This document shows positions 1 through 8,724 of a DNA stretch of 64,000 bases, piece by piece. The DNA comes from Falsihalocynthiibacter arcticus. GTDB taxonomy: Bacteria; Pseudomonadota; Alphaproteobacteria; Rhodobacterales; Rhodobacteraceae. The stretch is taken from positions 1,889,501-1,953,500 of the forward strand of contig NZ_CP014327.1 of NCBI RefSeq assembly GCF_000812665.2, given 5' to 3'. Under the pieces are notes generated by a model, which saw only the letters and a program-made list of their open reading frames with translations, was not told the DNA's origin and made no database searches. Numbering within the stretch: position 1 is the stretch's first letter; every line of letters begins with the position of its first letter. Both the position numbers and the translations under genes were made by a program.

Positions 1-100
1 CTTGACTACTGGGTGCTTGTCCCACGCTGATTTTGCATTCCACTGGATTATTATAGGAGTCGGGGCAAATTTAAAATCTGCACGACACTTGTTACTCTAT

Positions 101-133
101 TTGTGATCACGGCAATTGGATGCGTGATCACAA
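101..133. promoter_or_regulatory. Paired palindromic operator upstream of sdhC
   Basis: TTGTGATCACG at 101-111 and its exact reverse complement CGTGATCACAA at 123-133 form a perfect inverted repeat. Each arm also contains the 8-bp palindrome GTGATCAC, so there are two identical palindromes with centres 22 bp apart, about two helical turns. It lies 130-162 bp before the sdhC start, so it is a plausible site for a dimeric or tetrameric regulator of the sdh operon. The spacing does not fit a CRP site (TGTGA-N6-TCACA), and I cannot name the factor. Confidence 0.55.
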
Positions 134-262
134 AACTCAAATTTATACCGCTTTGTTTATGTTTCAAGCATATTTACGACTCTGAAAGAGTGACATGTGT
201 AAAAAATGCGGTATTAGTTGTGAAACCGATCCAAAGGCATCTTATCCTGAAAGGGTGAACCC

Positions 263-646
263 ATGGCTGACATGAAGCAGAGCAAGCGCCCGCTCTCTCC
301 GCATCTCCAAATCTACCGCCCCCAACTTAACTCGATTACGTCGATCCTTTCGCGGATCACGGGCAACGCGCTCCTTGTGAGTTTTGTCCTCGTTGTGTGG
401 TGGCTCTTTGCGGCATCAACAGGCGAAGAATATTTTGCGGTAGCTAACGGCGTTCTGACGTCTTGGCTGGGGCAATTCGTAATGGTGATTTCGCTTTGGG
501 GCATTTGGTATCACTATCTTGCAGGCTTGCGTCATTTGTATTTTGACTCTGGGCGCGGGCTTGATCCTGTGACTGCGGATAAATTGGGATGGGGCTGTAT
601 CATTGGCTCCGTCGTTCTTACCCTGTTAACCTGTGTCATCGTTTAG
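263..646 (+). CDS. sdhC: Succinate dehydrogenase cytochrome b556 subunit
   Basis: Membrane anchor of complex II, which holds haem b and the quinone site and passes electrons from succinate oxidation to ubiquinone. The 127-residue protein begins with the family pattern RPLSPHLQIYRP, has three hydrophobic segments (about 30-50, 65-85, 107-127) and carries the His-containing stretch HYLAGLRHLYFDSG that supplies the haem ligand in this family. An AAAGGGTG ribosome site lies just before the ATG. It is the first gene of the sdh operon, 9 bp before sdhD. Confidence 0.95.
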   Translation: MADMKQSKRPLSPHLQIYRPQLNSITSILSRITGNALLVSFVLVVWWLFAASTGEEYFAVANGVLTSWLGQFVMVISLWGIWYHYLAGLRHLYFDSGRGLDPVTADKLGWGCIIGSVVLTLLTCVIV

Positions 647-655
647 GAGGCCACT

Positions 656-1027
656 ATGAGTTATATAACTGATCGTAAACGTGCAGAAGGCAAAGGCGCT
701 TCGGGCACAGGCACCCTAGACCATTGGTTCATGCAAGTCAGCGCCGTTGGCCTCGCCGTGTTGGTGCCCACGTTCTTGTTCATTTTTGGTCGCGCTTTCG
801 GTGGCAGCTATGAAGAGGTGCTCGCCACCTTCGCGCGCCCCGTCCCTGCGATCCTTTCCGCCCTTGTGTTGGTTTTTGGTCTTCTGCATTTCCGCAAAGG
901 TGCGCAGATGATGATCGAAGATTACATGAGCGGTTCAAGCCGCAAAATCGCGATTATCGCGGTGATCCTCTTTTCCTACGGGTTGATGGCTACTGGCCTT
1001 TTCGCCCTCGCTAAAATCGCGCTTTAA
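656..1027 (+). CDS. sdhD: Succinate dehydrogenase membrane anchor subunit
   Basis: Second membrane subunit of complex II, 123 residues with three hydrophobic segments (about 28-48, 60-80, 98-120). The pattern LLHFRKGAQMMIEDY contains the His and the downstream Asp-Tyr typical of SdhD haem and quinone contacts. AGGAGG lies directly before the ATG. It sits between sdhC and sdhA with short gaps, as expected for one transcript. The N-terminal charged segment (TDRKRAEGKGASGTGT) is typical of alphaproteobacterial SdhD. Confidence 0.93.
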   Translation: MSYITDRKRAEGKGASGTGTLDHWFMQVSAVGLAVLVPTFLFIFGRAFGGSYEEVLATFARPVPAILSALVLVFGLLHFRKGAQMMIEDYMSGSSRKIAIIAVILFSYGLMATGLFALAKIAL

Positions 1028-1039
1028 GGAGCTGGCTCC

Positions 1040-2845
1040 ATGTCTGCATATGAATACGAAACCCACGACTATGATGTGGTTGTTATTGGTGCCGGTGGCG
1101 CAGGTCTGCGCGCAACCCTTGGGATGGCCGAACAGGGCCTCCGTACCGCTTGCGTAACCAAAGTTTTCCCAACACGAAGCCATACTGTTGCGGCACAGGG
1201 CGGCATTGCGGCGTCGCTCTCCAATATGGGGCCGGATAACTGGCAGTGGCACATGTTTGACACCGTTAAAGGCTCCGACTGGCTTGGTGACACCGACGCG
1301 ATGGAATACCTCGCCCGCGAAGCGCCCAAGGCGGTCTATGAGCTTGAGCATTACGGCGTGCCGTTTTCGCGCACCGAAGAAGGCAAGATTTATCAGCGTC
1401 CCTTTGGTGGCCACACAACTGAATTCGGCGAAGGCCCTCCCGTGCAACGGACCTGTGCCGCTGCTGATCGGACCGGCCACGCTATTCTCCACACACTTTA
1501 CGGTCAATCCCTCAAGCATAACGCCGAATTCTTTATTGAATACTTCGCGATTGATTTGATCATGTCCGAGGACGGCCAATGCCAAGGCGTTGTTTGCTGG
1601 AAGCTTGACGATGGTACAATCCACGTCTTCAACGCCAAGATGACTGTTCTTGCGACGGGCGGCTATGGGCGTGCCTTCTTTAGCGCGACGTCTGCGCACA
1701 CGTGTACGGGCGACGGCGGCGGCATGGTTGCCCGCGCTGGGCTTGCATTACAGGATATGGAATTCGTTCAGTTCCACCCAACCGGCATTTACGGATCGGG
1801 CTGTTTGATCACTGAGGGCGCGCGCGGAGAGGGCGGTTATCTGACCAACTCCGAAGGCGAACGCTTCATGGAGCGCTATGCGCCCACCTACAAAGACCTC
1901 GCGCCACGCGACTATGTTTCGCGCTCGATGACGATGGAAATTCGCGAAGGGCGCGGCGTTGGCAAAGATGGCGATCACATCCATCTTAATCTAAGCCACC
2001 TGCCCAAAGAAGCTCTTGCCGAACGCCTTCCTGGTATCTCGGAAAGCGCACGCATTTTTGCGGGTGTGGATGTCACCAAGGAACCGATCCCCGTTCTGCC
2101 AACGGTGCATTACAACATGGGCGGCATTCCAACGAACTATTTCGGCGAAGTTCTAAACCCAACTGCCAAAGATCCTAACGCTATTTTGCCGGGCTTGATG
2201 GCCGTGGGCGAAGCTGGCTGTGCGTCCGTGCACGGGGCCAATCGTTTGGGGTCGAACTCCCTGATTGACCTTGTCGTCTTTGGCCGCGCGGCGGCAATCA
2301 AAGCTGGCAAAATTGTTGATCCAGAAGCTTCCAATCCTGTGCTCAATCAAGCCTCCGTTGATGCGGCCTTGGATCGTTTCGATACCTTGCGCTATGCAAA
2401 AGGCAACATCTCCACCGCCGAGTTGCGCCTCGAAATGCAGAAAACCATGCAGGCCGATGCCGCCGTGTTCCGTACGGATAAATCCTTGGCCGAAGGCGTT
2501 GAGAAAATGACCGTCATCGCTGGCAAAGTCGATGACCTCAAAGTCACTGACCGAAGCCTCGTTTGGAACAGCGACTTGATGGAGACGTTGGAACTGACCA
2601 ACCTTCTTCCAAATGCAATGGCAACGATTGTGGGCGCCGAAGCCCGCAAAGAAAGTCGTGGCGCGCATGCCCATGAGGATTATCCCAAGCGCGATGACGA
2701 AAAATGGCGGGTTCACACCATCAGTCGCGTCGATGGTAACAAAGTTGACCTGACATATCGTCCGGTTGTGACAACACCTCTCTCCACGGAAGCCGAGGGC
2801 GGGATTAGCCTCGCGAGAATCGCTCCCAAAGAGAGGACGTTCTAA
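1040..2845 (+). CDS. sdhA: Succinate dehydrogenase flavoprotein subunit
   Basis: Catalytic subunit that oxidises succinate to fumarate with covalently bound FAD. In the 601 residues I see the dinucleotide-binding motif [11 protein letters not shown] near residue 15, the flavinylation pattern SHTVAAQGG whose His carries FAD, and the substrate-site patterns [10 protein letters not shown] and EGARGEGG. The C-terminal SdhA domain ends in APKERTF. Length matches the family. AAGGAG precedes the ATG. Its TAA stop overlaps the next ATG by one base, which suggests translational coupling to the lipoprotein gene. Confidence 0.97.
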   Translation: MSAYEYETHDYDVVVIGAGGAGLRATLGMAEQGLRTACVTKVFPTRSHTVAAQGGIAASLSNMGPDNWQWHMFDTVKGSDWLGDTDAMEYLAREAPKAVYELEHYGVPFSRTEEGKIYQRPFGGHTTEFGEGPPVQRTCAAADRTGHAILHTLYGQSLKHNAEFFIEYFAIDLIMSEDGQCQGVVCWKLDDGTIHVFNAKMTVLATGGYGRAFFSATSAHTCTGDGGGMVARAGLALQDMEFVQFHPTGIYGSGCLITEGARGEGGYLTNSEGERFMERYAPTYKDLAPRDYVSRSMTMEIREGRGVGKDGDHIHLNLSHLPKEALAERLPGISESARIFAGVDVTKEPIPVLPTVHYNMGGIPTNYFGEVLNPTAKDPNAILPGLMAVGEAGCASVHGANRLGSNSLIDLVVFGRAAAIKAGKIVDPEASNPVLNQASVDAALDRFDTLRYAKGNISTAELRLEMQKTMQADAAVFRTDKSLAEGVEKMTVIAGKVDDLKVTDRSLVWNSDLMETLELTNLLPNAMATIVGAEARKESRGAHAHEDYPKRDDEKWRVHTISRVDGNKVDLTYRPVVTTPLSTEAEGGISLARIAPKERTF

Positions 2846-3384
2846 TGCGTCTGTCTTGGGCCGTCTTAGGACTTTTGGGGGTTGCAGCTTGCGGTCCCAC
2901 TCCACCGAAGACACCGAAAAACACGGATGAATGCCAGTCCTATGCCGCAAGCCGCGCTGGGCTGAGTTTTTCATCGGTTGGGGCAAAACAGGCGTATTTT
3001 AGTAAAGTTGTGACCGATACACATGGCGACAACAAAACTGTACGCTCCACATACCTTGGCTGCTTGGACCAAATTGGCGCGCTTCCAGAAGGCGTGAACT
3101 CTGTAGGCCAATCGGGGTCTATTCCTATTGGCGAGCGCACTGGAAACCGCAGCGACGTGATGTCGGGCGGAGCTGGCTACAAGATCGTCTCCTTTCGATC
3201 TGAGGGCCCTGGCATGATCGCGAGCGCTTCGGCCACGGGAACAGAGCCGCTCCCGCTTGAGTATGCCGGAATTTCTGGCGGAGCGGACCTTTGGTCCACC
3301 TTGTCACAATCACAACAAAAACGCGTGCAGTCTTACTTGTCTTCGGGGGGCGCGTTTATGTCTTCCCTTAAGGGAGGCCTATAA
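2845..3384 (+). CDS. Putative lipoprotein inside the sdh operon
   Basis: Unknown function. The 179-residue product has a short signal sequence ending in a lipobox-like LLGVAAC, so it is probably lipidated at Cys16 and held in an envelope membrane. The remainder is polar, rich in Gly and Ser, with no motif I recognise. Its start overlaps the sdhA stop (TAATG) and its own stop overlaps the next small ORF the same way, so it is translated with the sdh genes. It may assist complex II or may simply be co-expressed; the sequence does not decide this. Confidence 0.75.
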   Translation: MRLSWAVLGLLGVAACGPTPPKTPKNTDECQSYAASRAGLSFSSVGAKQAYFSKVVTDTHGDNKTVRSTYLGCLDQIGALPEGVNSVGQSGSIPIGERTGNRSDVMSGGAGYKIVSFRSEGPGMIASASATGTEPLPLEYAGISGGADLWSTLSQSQQKRVQSYLSSGGAFMSSLKGGL

Positions 3385-3479
3385 TGCGGAACAGTCATAT
3401 GAGCGCAAAAATCGCTCCGAATTACAGCAAGCTTGGTGTTGATATGGTCGAGCGAGCCACAAAGAAACGGGTGCTATAA
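3384..3479 (+). CDS. 31-residue ORF coupled to sdhB
   Basis: A short ORF of 31 codons plus stop joins the lipoprotein gene to sdhB. Both of its ends are TAATG overlaps: its A is the last base of the upstream stop, and its own TAA shares an A with the sdhB ATG. The product is basic (net positive, with Lys-Lys-Arg near the end) and has no hydrophobic segment. It could be a real small protein or a device that carries ribosomes from the lipoprotein gene to sdhB. No family recognised. Confidence 0.5.
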   Translation: MRNSHMSAKIAPNYSKLGVDMVERATKKRVL

Positions 3480-4258
3480 TGGTAGAGTTTACACTTCCAA
3501 AGAACTCCAAAATCAAAGTGGGCAAAACTTGGCCCAAACCTGCTGGTGCGACGAATTTGCGGAAATTTCAGATTTACCGCTGGAATCCAGACGATGGCAA
3601 AAACCCCCAAGTTGACACCTATTTTGTCAATTTGGATACTTGTGGTCCGATGATTTTGGACGGGCTTATTCAAATCAAGAATGAGATCGATCCAAGTCTC
3701 ACATTCCGTCGCTCCTGTCGCGAGGGCATCTGTGGATCATGTGCGATGAACGTCGGCGGGATCAACACGCTCGCCTGTATCTATGGCATGGACGAAGTGA
3801 AGGGCGACGTGAAGATTTATCCGTTGCCACATATGGAAGTGGTCAAAGACCTTATTCCAGACCTGACACACTTCTACGCACAGCACGCGAGCATTATGCC
3901 GTGGTTGGAAACCAAATCTAACCGCCCCGCCAAAGAGTGGAAACAGTCGATTGACGACCGCAAAAAGCTGGATGGCCTATACGAATGCGTCATGTGTGCT
4001 TGTTGCTCAACATCCTGCCCGAGCTATTGGTGGAACAGTGATGAATATCTTGGACCGGCGGCGTTGCTGCATGCCTATCGCTGGATTGTAGATAGCCGCG
4101 ATGAAGCCACGGGCGAGCGTTTGGATGATCTTGAAGATCCGTTCAAACTGTACCGTTGCCACACGATTATGAATTGCGCGAAAACTTGTCCCAAGGGCCT
4201 TAACCCCGCAAAATCAATTAGCCACATCAAACAGATGATGGTCGAACGCGCAGTTTAA
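3479..4258 (+). CDS. sdhB: Succinate dehydrogenase iron-sulfur subunit
   Basis: Electron-transfer subunit of complex II, 259 residues. The [2Fe-2S] cluster motif CREGICGSC is near residue 81, followed by the C-terminal ferredoxin-like half with [12 protein letters not shown] near residue 172 and [11 protein letters not shown] near residue 238 for the [4Fe-4S] and [3Fe-4S] clusters. Length is normal. The start is fixed by the TAATG overlap with the preceding small ORF. It is the last gene of the operon and is followed 22 bp later by a strong hairpin. Confidence 0.97.
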   Translation: MVEFTLPKNSKIKVGKTWPKPAGATNLRKFQIYRWNPDDGKNPQVDTYFVNLDTCGPMILDGLIQIKNEIDPSLTFRRSCREGICGSCAMNVGGINTLACIYGMDEVKGDVKIYPLPHMEVVKDLIPDLTHFYAQHASIMPWLETKSNRPAKEWKQSIDDRKKLDGLYECVMCACCSTSCPSYWWNSDEYLGPAALLHAYRWIVDSRDEATGERLDDLEDPFKLYRCHTIMNCAKTCPKGLNPAKSISHIKQMMVERAV

Positions 4259-4280
4259 AAAATACAAAATGTTTAAAAAA

Positions 4281-4309
4281 GGGGCCGGACAATCTGTCGG
4301 CCCCTTTTG
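4281..4309 (+). terminator. Rho-independent terminator after sdhB
   Basis: GGGGCC (4281-4286) pairs with GGCCCC (4299-4304), extended by GAC/GTC after one bulged G, around a five-base AATCT loop, then TTTT. On the other strand the stem is followed by a run of T (from 4275-4280), so it may also end transcripts of the convergent deoD gene. Confidence 0.8.
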
Positions 4310-4330
4310 CGTTCCGGCTTCTAAGCCGAT

Positions 4331-5035
4331 TTAGGCAAATGCGGCTTCAAGGGCAATTTCTACCATGTCGCCAAAGCTTTTTTCACGTTGATCGCTCGGA
4401 AGGGCTTCCCCTGTCAAAAGATGGTCAGAGACCGTCAGGATCGCCAAGGCACGGCAACTGTGGCGCGCAGCCAGATTATAGAGTTCGGCCGCTTCCATTT
4501 CCACGCCCAGAATGCCGTGACGGATCATCTGTTCATTCAAATCGGGGCGCTCGTCATAGAAAACGTCGCTGGAATATATGCCGCCAACATGGGTGGGCGT
4601 GCCGCGGGATTGCGCCGCATCGGCGGCCGCGCGCAACAGGCCGTAATCTGCGCAGGGCGCAAAATTCATCTCTTTGAAAATCCCGCGTGACGGGGTCGAG
4701 AGGGTCGTTGCCGTCATGCCGATGATAACGTCACGGACCTTGATGGATTCTTGCATGCCACCACAGGATCCAATGCGGATGAGGGTTTTTGCGCCATAAG
4801 TTGTGATCAACTCGTTAACGTAAATTGAAAGGCTGGGCATGCCCATTCCGGTGCCATGGATGGTCACGCGGTTACCGTTCCACATGCCAGTATATCCAAG
4901 CATGCCACGCACTTCATTGACCAGTTTAACGTCGGTCAGAAAGGTTTCAGCGGCCCATTTTGCACGATAGGGATCGCCCGGTAATAAAACGGTTTCAGCA
5001 ATGTCACCGGGGGCTGCGCCAATATGGACTGTCAT
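4331..5035 (-). CDS. deoD: Purine nucleoside phosphorylase, DeoD type
   Basis: Splits purine (deoxy)nucleosides with phosphate into base and pentose-1-phosphate in the cytosol. The 234 residues match the hexameric bacterial DeoD class in length and pattern: an N-terminal [19 protein letters not shown], the phosphate-site segment RIGSCGG, and [10 protein letters not shown] around the nucleoside-binding Met-Glu. It is convergent with sdhB and shares the terminator region. A BMP-type ABC transporter that may import nucleosides lies about 11 kb away, but not in the same operon. Confidence 0.92.
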   Translation of the reverse strand: MTVHIGAAPGDIAETVLLPGDPYRAKWAAETFLTDVKLVNEVRGMLGYTGMWNGNRVTIHGTGMGMPSLSIYVNELITTYGAKTLIRIGSCGGMQESIKVRDVIIGMTATTLSTPSRGIFKEMNFAPCADYGLLRAAADAAQSRGTPTHVGGIYSSDVFYDERPDLNEQMIRHGILGVEMEAAELYNLAARHSCRALAILTVSDHLLTGEALPSDQREKSFGDMVEIALEAAFA

Positions 5036-5103
5036 TCGGACCTCTTAAGTTTGACTGGATGGTCAATCTCTGCACAAAGCTTGGAGCGAGCGCAAGTAGT
5101 GTC

Positions 5104-7071
5104 TTACTGTGCCGCGATCGTTACAGGCGTAACAAGGGCGACAATATCAAACATGATTTTGTTCATTTCAAAGTCTTTCGGCGTATAAATTCGGGTAAGT
5201 CCCATTGCGAGCAGAGTTTTTGCATCGTCTTCGGGAATAATGCCGCCAGCGACGATGGGGATATGCCCAAGACCAGCATTCCGCATGCGCTCAACGAGTT
5301 CCCCCAATAGGGGAATGTGGCTGCCGGATAGGATCGACAATCCGACAATATGCGGCTCCTCGCGCAGGGCTGCTGCAACGATTTCTTCTGGTGTAAGGCG
5401 GATGCCTTCGTAGCATATTTCCATGCCACAATCACGTGCGCGGGTTGCGATTTGTTCGGCCCCGTTTGAGTGACCATCAAGCCCCGGTTTGCCGACGAGG
5501 AACTTGAGGCGACGACCAAGGGACGCGCTTACGCCTTCAACGGCAGCGCGAATTTCTTCAAGGCCTTCCGTTTGGTTCGAGACGGTTTTGCGCACACCAG
5601 TGGGGGCGCGATATTGCCCGAAGGCAGTGCGCACAACGTCGCCCCACTCGCCCGTCGTAACGCCGGCTTTTGCGCAGGCGATGGAGGGTGGCATGATATT
5701 GGCGCCGGATTTCGCGGCCGCGCGAAGAGCCGCGATTGCGGCTTGTACTGCGGTATCATTGCGCGCTTCCTTGAAGGCCACAAGACGGGCGATTTGGTCC
5801 GCTTCTGCGGCGGGATCGGCAGCCATAATCGCGCGTTCCCCTGCGGTAAGGGGGCTTTCTTCCGTTTCGGTCCATCGGTTTACCCCGACGACCGTGGTTT
5901 CCCCCGTTTCTATTTTTCTCAAACGGTTCGCGTTGCTCGTCACAAGGCGGGATTTCATGTATTCAATCGCCGCGATTGCCCCGCCCATTTTGTCGATCTG
6001 GGCCAATTCAGCGCGAGTGCCCTCTTTTAGGGACTCCACTTTGCGTGTGACTGCTGGGTTTTCGTCAAACAAGTCGTCGAATTCCAAAAGATCGGTTTCA
6101 TATGCCAAAATTTGCTGCATCCGGAGGGACCATTGTTGATCGAAGGGGCGCGGCAGACCGAGGGCTTCGTTCCACGCAGGGAGTTGCACTGCACGGGCGC
6201 GCGCGTTCTTTGAAAGGGTCACCGCGAGCATTTCGATAAGAACGCGATAGACATTGTTCTCCGGCTGCTGCTCGGTCAACCCGAGGCTGTTGACTTGCAC
6301 GCCATAGCGGAAACGTCGGAATTTTGGCTCCTCAATGCCATATCTCTCTCGGGTGATCTCGTCCCATAGGTCCACAAAGGCGCGCATTTTGCAAAGTTCG
6401 GTCACAAACCGGATACCTGCGTTAACAAAGAAGCTGATGCGCCCAACCATTGCGGGGAAATGCTCGGCTGGGACTTTCGTGCGTAAATCATCCAGAACCG
6501 CGATCGCCGTTGCAAGGGCAAAAGCCAGTTCTTCTTCGGGCGTCGCTCCGGCTTCCTGAAGGTGATAGGAGCACACGTTCGTTGGGTTCCATTTCGGTAG
6601 GAATTCGCGCGTATAGGCCGCGACATCCGTGAGCATGCGAAGGGATGGCTCGGGCGGGCAAATATATGTGCCGCGGCTGAGGTATTCCTTGATGATGTCG
6701 TTTTGGACGGTCCCCTGTAAGGCCGACACATCCGCCCCTTGCTCCTCCGCTGCGGCGATATACAACGCCAAAAGCCATGGGGCCGTGGCGTTGATCGTCA
6801 TGGACGTGTTCATTTTCTCAAGCGGGATTGCATCAAAGAGGGCGCGCATGTCACCGAGGTGGTTGATTGGGACGCCAACTTTTCCCACTTCGCCACGGGC
6901 AAGTTCGTGGTCGCTATCGTACCCAGTTTGCGTCGGCAGATCAAAAGCCACAGACAATCCAGTTTGCCCTTTAGAAAGGTTCGAGTGGTAGAGCGCGTTG
7001 GAGGCTTGAGCCGTGGAATGTCCAGCGTAGGTGCGGAAAAGCCATGGCTTGGATTTCTCGGAAATTGGCAT
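5104..7071 (-). CDS. ecm: Ethylmalonyl-CoA mutase
   Basis: B12-dependent mutase converting (2R)-ethylmalonyl-CoA to methylsuccinyl-CoA in the ethylmalonyl-CoA pathway of acetate assimilation. The 655-residue protein has the methylmalonyl-CoA-mutase fold: RTYAGHSTAQASNALYHSNL at the start, SVAFDLPTQTGYDSDH, and near residue 525 the cobalamin motif DxHxxG in GLDGHSNG. Its overall pattern fits Ecm rather than classic methylmalonyl-CoA mutase. I chose the ATG at 7071 because GAAGG lies 8 bp before it. It is divergent from the PlsB-like gene, and ccr, the preceding pathway enzyme, is 1.6 kb away. Confidence 0.93.
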   Translation of the reverse strand: MPISEKSKPWLFRTYAGHSTAQASNALYHSNLSKGQTGLSVAFDLPTQTGYDSDHELARGEVGKVGVPINHLGDMRALFDAIPLEKMNTSMTINATAPWLLALYIAAAEEQGADVSALQGTVQNDIIKEYLSRGTYICPPEPSLRMLTDVAAYTREFLPKWNPTNVCSYHLQEAGATPEEELAFALATAIAVLDDLRTKVPAEHFPAMVGRISFFVNAGIRFVTELCKMRAFVDLWDEITRERYGIEEPKFRRFRYGVQVNSLGLTEQQPENNVYRVLIEMLAVTLSKNARARAVQLPAWNEALGLPRPFDQQWSLRMQQILAYETDLLEFDDLFDENPAVTRKVESLKEGTRAELAQIDKMGGAIAAIEYMKSRLVTSNANRLRKIETGETTVVGVNRWTETEESPLTAGERAIMAADPAAEADQIARLVAFKEARNDTAVQAAIAALRAAAKSGANIMPPSIACAKAGVTTGEWGDVVRTAFGQYRAPTGVRKTVSNQTEGLEEIRAAVEGVSASLGRRLKFLVGKPGLDGHSNGAEQIATRARDCGMEICYEGIRLTPEEIVAAALREEPHIVGLSILSGSHIPLLGELVERMRNAGLGHIPIVAGGIIPEDDAKTLLAMGLTRIYTPKDFEMNKIMFDIVALVTPVTIAAQ

Positions 7072-7196
7072 AATCAAACCTTCGCGTAATTTTGATGCGT
7101 TATTATACTTATAATTGATCTATAGTTTCACTGTCAATCGCTGCGTTGCGGCATCTTGGGCTTTACCTAGGGGTCTGCGACTGAAACATTGGCACA

Positions 7197-8591
7197 ATGT
7201 TTCAAACCGTTGAATTTCCAATTTGGCTAGTTGTTCTCGTTGCCCTCTTGGCTGCGATATCGACGCTTGATCGCATTCTAGTACCCTCCGTGCGCTGGTT
7301 TTTTCGCCGTCGTATGGAGCGGGTCGTCGCGCGGATAAATCTCAGGCTCCAGCGTCCAATTGAGCCATTCAAGCTCGCGAGACGTCACGATATGATCCAA
7401 AGGTTGATTTATGACCCTAAAGTCGCAGAAGCAATTCAAGAGCATGCGGAGGCTAAAGGTATACCCGAAAATGTCGCCTTTGAAGCGGCGCATAGATATG
7501 CGCGCGAGATCGTACCATCATTCTCGGCGACAGCCTATTTTGGCTTCGCGATAAAAATCACACGTTGGTTTTCCCGTAGTTTTTATCGTGTCCGTCTTAG
7601 ATATTCTGACGAGGAAAGTATCGCTCAGATCGCGCCTACAGCAACGGTGGTTTTCGTTATGAACCACCGCTCGAACATGGATTATTTCCTCGTGACATAT
7701 CTCGCGGCCGAGCGAAGCGCCTTGTCATATGCCGTTGGAGAGTGGGCGCGCGTATGGCCTCTACAGGGGTTTCTCCGCTTTATGGGAGCCTATTTTATTA
7801 GGCGAAAGTCGCATAACTTACTCTATCGTCGCGTTCTTGGACGGTATGTTCAGATGGCGACTGAAGCTGGTGTTGCACAGGCCGTGTTCCCCGAAGGGGG
7901 GCTTTCTCTCTCGGGAAAAGTGGGGCCACCAAAGCTCGGAATCCTCAGTTATGTGATCTCTGGTTTTCACGGTGATGATGGCCGCGATGTTGTGTTTGTT
8001 CCCATCGCTTTGAACTATGATCGTGTTTTGGAAGATCGTGTTTTAATTGAAGCTGCGACCACGGGGTCGCGCAAATTTGGGTTCAGTTTTTTTAAGATGC
8101 TCGGATTTGTTCTTCGCCAGTTCCGCTTTTTCCTGACGGGTCGGTTCCACCGCTTTGGCTACGCCGCAGTGAGTTTTGGGCAGCCATTGTCTTTGCGGGA
8201 GTTTGCAGCCGAAGTACCAAAGGCAACCCATGATGAGCTCACGAAAACTGTGGGGCGGGAAATGATGAAACGTGTGCGCGAGGTTGTGCCGGTTCTTCCT
8301 GTTCCCTTGGTTGCCCTGATTTTAACCAGATCAACCAAGCCGTTGAGTCGCGAACAAATAGAAGCGCAAATGGGGGAGATTATTCAGGGCCTTAAAGAGA
8401 TTGGTGCGCATGTGCATATCCCACGGGAAAATATTTCCTATGCTACCGACGTTGGTTTGCGCATCCTATTGCTAAGACAATTTATCCGTGAGGCATCTGG
8501 AACCTATACAATTACAGAGGATTCCAAAGAGTTTACGGCGTATTATGCGGCCTCAATTGAGCATTTGGTGGACGGCGAGCTTGTTATTTGA
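7197..8591 (+). CDS. PlsB-like glycerol-3-phosphate acyltransferase
   Basis: Probable acyltransferase of phospholipid synthesis. The 464 residues have an N-terminal membrane segment (about 5-25) and, in order, motif I NHRSNMDYF near residue 157 (His and Asp catalytic pair), motif II GAYFIRRK and motif III FPEGG. These are PlsB-type blocks, though the protein is much shorter than E. coli PlsB (about 807 residues). It lies between ecm and ccr. The link to the ethylmalonyl-CoA pathway is positional only. The ATG has no clear ribosome site, so the start is uncertain. Confidence 0.75.
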   Translation: MFQTVEFPIWLVVLVALLAAISTLDRILVPSVRWFFRRRMERVVARINLRLQRPIEPFKLARRHDMIQRLIYDPKVAEAIQEHAEAKGIPENVAFEAAHRYAREIVPSFSATAYFGFAIKITRWFSRSFYRVRLRYSDEESIAQIAPTATVVFVMNHRSNMDYFLVTYLAAERSALSYAVGEWARVWPLQGFLRFMGAYFIRRKSHNLLYRRVLGRYVQMATEAGVAQAVFPEGGLSLSGKVGPPKLGILSYVISGFHGDDGRDVVFVPIALNYDRVLEDRVLIEAATTGSRKFGFSFFKMLGFVLRQFRFFLTGRFHRFGYAAVSFGQPLSLREFAAEVPKATHDELTKTVGREMMKRVREVVPVLPVPLVALILTRSTKPLSREQIEAQMGEIIQGLKEIGAHVHIPRENISYATDVGLRILLLRQFIREASGTYTITEDSKEFTAYYAASIEHLVDGELVI

Positions 8592-8724
8592 TGGGAATGC
8601 GCTGCATCTGCTCGGTTATAAAGTTTCAAAAATGACGCCTAAATGGTTGTAATATTGCTTTTAGGTCGGTAATTCTTTCTTTAAGGCGCGTGATTCTGCG
8701 CCGCAGAAACCGATGGAGGCCGCC

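Noticed and set aside
935-1699. Long antisense ORF over sdhD/sdhA
   Set aside because: Shadow of a GC-rich coding gene; no ribosome site.
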